Positions 61,688-64,000 of a stretch of 64,000 bases of DNA are shown piece by piece. The stretch covers positions 1 through 64,000 of the forward strand of contig CAMWFQ010000010.1 in the NCBI GenBank assembly GCA_947173495.1. Direction: 5' to 3'. The DNA comes from an uncultured Lachnospiraceae bacterium. GTDB taxonomy: Bacteria > Bacillota > Clostridia > Lachnospirales > Lachnospiraceae. How positions within the stretch are numbered: position 1 is the stretch's first letter; the number at the start of each line of letters is the position of its first letter. The notes beneath the pieces were generated by a model. The model was not told the DNA's origin, did no database searches, and saw only the letters and a list, made by a program, of their open reading frames with translations. The position numbers were made by a program, and so were the translations under genes.

Positions 61688-63691
61688 TTATTCGTCCAGT
61701 CTCGCTTCCATTAATGAAAACAGCTCTTCATCACGCAGATGATTTTCCATATTCATAATCAGCATTACCCGCCTGTCCTTTTCCGAATACAGATACTCTC
61801 TCTGCCACTGATAATAATGCGGACCGTCTCCCAGGGCACGCAGATAACTCATAAATCCCTGCAGTACCCAGGCCGTCTGCTTTATGTCCGTAAGGCACTC
61901 ATTTTCATAAAAGCCATACCACTTTCCATGCTCTCTCTCCCTCAGAGCGCTGTCCGCTGTCAGATATTCTTTCCGCGCTTTTCCCGCCCGATAGAACGCC
62001 GTCTGATAATCGCCCTGAAAGCCTTCCGCCAGACTTTCACAGAGCAGAGAGGCTCCCTGATAGCAATGATAATGAATACGGGCCTGCAAAAGAAGCGTAT
62101 CCCGGAACAACTCCCGTGTCCTTCCTGTAAGATGCGCATCCACAAGTGTACACTTACGAAGATATTCCTTACAGGAAGATGCTGCCCTGCGGCAGACACC
62201 CTGATACCACTGCATCTGCTCCTCAAGTGTGTCGCCCTTCGTTGCCCAGAGCAGCTCTTCACTCCTCTCTTTTCGATTTTTCATATATTGTGTGACTAAA
62301 ATTCTCGCCACATGGTTCGTAAATTGCTCCCCTGCATGTTCGTCTTCTTCTTTTCCATATGCCGCCGCATATCGCGGATATTCTTTCAGGCAGTCTGCGA
62401 TCTGTTCACTGCTGTCAGAGCCGTAATATTTCTCTATATATTCCTTTCTGTGTTTCTCAATATCCACATCCCCTCTCTGCCACAGCTGCGCTATAAAATC
62501 CAGATAATACACATGAGGCTTTACGTTCGAGCAGTTGATAATCCAGAAATCGTCTCCCCCCCTTTCCAGTACCTCTGACAGCTCCCTCTTTACAAATTCC
62601 GGTGTGTTAGGCAGCATGGTGATATGGTTTGCCGCCTGCAGGTCATAAAAAGATACATGATAATAAATGCCGTTTGCCTCATCCTTTTTTTCGGGAAGCG
62701 AACAAACCCTTGGATTCTCATTTCCCTGCCTTCGGCTGACCATCTTGCCGTACCCGTTATCCGCCCGGATTTTGATCACATCATCCGGCAGCTGCAGACA
62801 TCCCTTTTGATACAACTCCATTGTCTCTCCGTAAAGATTGGTGCTGCACACGGCAGCTGCATCCATTCCTTTTACCATATCATACTGCTTTTTAATCACA
62901 TCTCCCATCAACTTTCCGCGTGCCTCATCCGACTGATACCTCGCGTCTTCAACCCAGAACGGACGGTCTCCCTGTCCGCGGAATCCCAGATTCCAAATGG
63001 TTTTTCTGTTCTCCTGGCGTTTCAGAGCATTCCTCCACAAATCATGAAATTTCTCAGGATACAGATCATAGGATGCAGTCAGTTCCGGATATTCCCTGGC
63101 AAACATTTCCGCTCCCAGAGGTTCTGCATGGTGATGTGTGATGATCAGTCCCATCCCGGATGCCAGAGACGCATATTTTCTGGCATTTTGGTCTGTTCCC
63201 GGTATCACCATATTGCCTCCGCATCTGAGAAGCGACTCAAACACCATTTCCCATGGTTGATCTTTCTCTCCATTTACCTTCCATGTGTGAATTAAGACCT
63301 CGTCATTCACAAACCAGCCCCTGTACTTTACCCGAAAGGGCTCGGAGCTTAAGCGATAACCGTCAGGAATCCGCACAGCTTCCCTGCGCGCAAACGCCTG
63401 ATCATTCCAAAACCAGAATGCATGAACCCCCAGAAATCTCCGGCTGATCTCATACATTCCATAAATAAGCCCGAGCTCATCCGATGCCTGTACCCTGATA
63501 CAGTTTCCTTCTGCCGCTATGCAGAAGCATTCTTTTTCCATTTTCCCTTCTTCCAGCAGAATCTGACATCCCGGTGATGTTGTCTCACAAAACACCTTTT
63601 TCATATCTCTGAGCAGGTGATCTGCGGCATGTCTGACGGCGGCTGTCTGCGCCCCGGCTATTTGTGTGTTATAGTTTAAAATTGTCTCCAT
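61688..63691 (-). CDS. Glycoside hydrolase family 115 (xylan alpha-glucuronidase)
   Basis: A 667-residue protein lacking a signal peptide. It has a GH20/67-like N-terminal domain (GLIYGMYEISRRFLGVHAFW), then the GH115 core: KYRGWFVNDEVLIHTWKVNG, the THHHAEPLGAEMFAREYPEL motif, NLGFRGQGDRPFW and the LPEKKDEANGIYYHVSFYDL region. GH115 enzymes remove glucuronic or methylglucuronic acid from xylan, including internal units. It lacks the longest C-terminal domains of larger members. ATG 63691 follows GGAGGTTGCT. It complements the GH51 and GH3 genes for arabinoxylan side chains. Confidence 0.82.
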   Translation of the reverse strand: METILNYNTQIAGAQTAAVRHAADHLLRDMKKVFCETTSPGCQILLEEGKMEKECFCIAAEGNCIRVQASDELGLIYGMYEISRRFLGVHAFWFWNDQAFARREAVRIPDGYRLSSEPFRVKYRGWFVNDEVLIHTWKVNGEKDQPWEMVFESLLRCGGNMVIPGTDQNARKYASLASGMGLIITHHHAEPLGAEMFAREYPELTASYDLYPEKFHDLWRNALKRQENRKTIWNLGFRGQGDRPFWVEDARYQSDEARGKLMGDVIKKQYDMVKGMDAAAVCSTNLYGETMELYQKGCLQLPDDVIKIRADNGYGKMVSRRQGNENPRVCSLPEKKDEANGIYYHVSFYDLQAANHITMLPNTPEFVKRELSEVLERGGDDFWIINCSNVKPHVYYLDFIAQLWQRGDVDIEKHRKEYIEKYYGSDSSEQIADCLKEYPRYAAAYGKEEDEHAGEQFTNHVARILVTQYMKNRKERSEELLWATKGDTLEEQMQWYQGVCRRAASSCKEYLRKCTLVDAHLTGRTRELFRDTLLLQARIHYHCYQGASLLCESLAEGFQGDYQTAFYRAGKARKEYLTADSALREREHGKWYGFYENECLTDIKQTAWVLQGFMSYLRALGDGPHYYQWQREYLYSEKDRRVMLIMNMENHLRDEELFSLMEARLDE

Positions 63692-64000
63692 AGCAACCTC
63701 CAATCCAGGCTATTTTGATCTAAAATCCTTTGCAGAAAGATCAGGCACCGGAAATAAATTATACCATATATCTCCTGAAAATTTTAATAAAGAAATGCGT
63801 CCTTGTTTCCATAGATTCTTTCGTCCCCGGCATATACATAGAGGAACGAATCCGCGTATTTTAAATCTTTCTTTTTTTTCTCTATCATCTGAGAAATATC
63901 ACTGGTTACAATCACTGTCCCCAACATCCTTTTTTATCCACACACCTGTGTACCATTGTATTTTTCAAAAAACAGCAGTCCGGATCCCTGCACAGGCCGA
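63692..64000. other. Right-end region with a possible short coding fragment
   Basis: About 310 bases at the window edge. On the minus strand a 47-codon frame (63927-63784) reads VIVTSDISQMIEKKKKDLKY, then YVYAGDERIYGNKDAFLY, which looks protein-like and may be the tail of a longer gene interrupted upstream by a stop. I cannot name it. The promoter of the GH115 gene should also lie here. Confidence 0.3.

Overview
The window looks like a chromosomal segment of a gut Lachnospiraceae-type Firmicute (Clostridia). Evidence: strong AGGAGG ribosome sites, TTGACA/TATAAT promoters, a tryptophan T-box leader, a VanG-type D-Ala-D-Ser ligase/racemase cluster, many plant-polysaccharide glycosidases and Tn1549/Tn4451-style mobile-element remnants. 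No tRNA, rRNA, CRISPR array, replication origin or intact transposase was seen.

Region 1 (1-10.8 kb) is a scrapyard of integrative-element cargo. It holds the 5' end of a type I restriction methylase gene, a truncated SIR2-domain gene, TnpV and TnpW stubs, a broken GNAT gene, fragments of a phage-type replisome organiser, an ECF S-component, two response regulators, a methyltransferase and an AraC regulator, and a second, deleted copy of the element's sigma-like/HTH regulator pair. Intact-looking passengers among the debris are DUF3795, MarR plus MATE efflux pump, DUF4180, a radical SAM protein beside a 5'-truncated pyrD, HxlR and YciI.

Region 2 (10.8-18.9 kb) carries thioredoxin, a Crp/Fnr regulator, an A+T-rich ECF-sigma/ABC-transporter operon, a GNAT acetyltransferase, and a rhodanese plus rhodanese-fused CoA-disulfide/persulfide reductase. 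A near-identical Crp-type palindrome lies upstream of both thioredoxin and the rhodanese operon, which suggests one sulfur/redox regulon.

Region 3 (18.9-30.8 kb) is a cell-envelope block on the minus strand. It has a response regulator/kinase/ABC/FtsX-permease module, then vanT, a vanG-type ligase, vanS and vanR, with a PTS enzyme I gene directly upstream of vanR. No vanXY or vanY is present, and a strong terminator separates vanRS from vanGT.

Region 4 (30.9-49.1 kb) is for carbohydrate use: GH51 arabinofuranosidase with a divergent AraC regulator, inositol-monophosphatase-family enzyme, GH3, cardiolipin synthase with an MFS transporter, and a six-gene operon (solute-binding lipoprotein, two permeases, Gfo/Idh/MocA, Zn-alcohol dehydrogenase, GH2 mannosidase) with its LacI regulator. 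A GH115 glucuronidase lies at the far right (61.7-63.7 kb).

Region 5 (50.2-60.2 kb) is an intact trpEGDCFBA operon behind a Trp T-box, followed at once by O-acetylhomoserine sulfhydrylase, cysteine synthase and an Rrf2 regulator. Their promoter overlaps the trpA stop codon and is covered by a perfect dyad. A second MATE pump converges on this block.

Two families of dispersed intergenic repeats run through regions 2-5. One forms nested hairpins. The other ends in a sequence that supplies the ribosome-binding site of the next gene.
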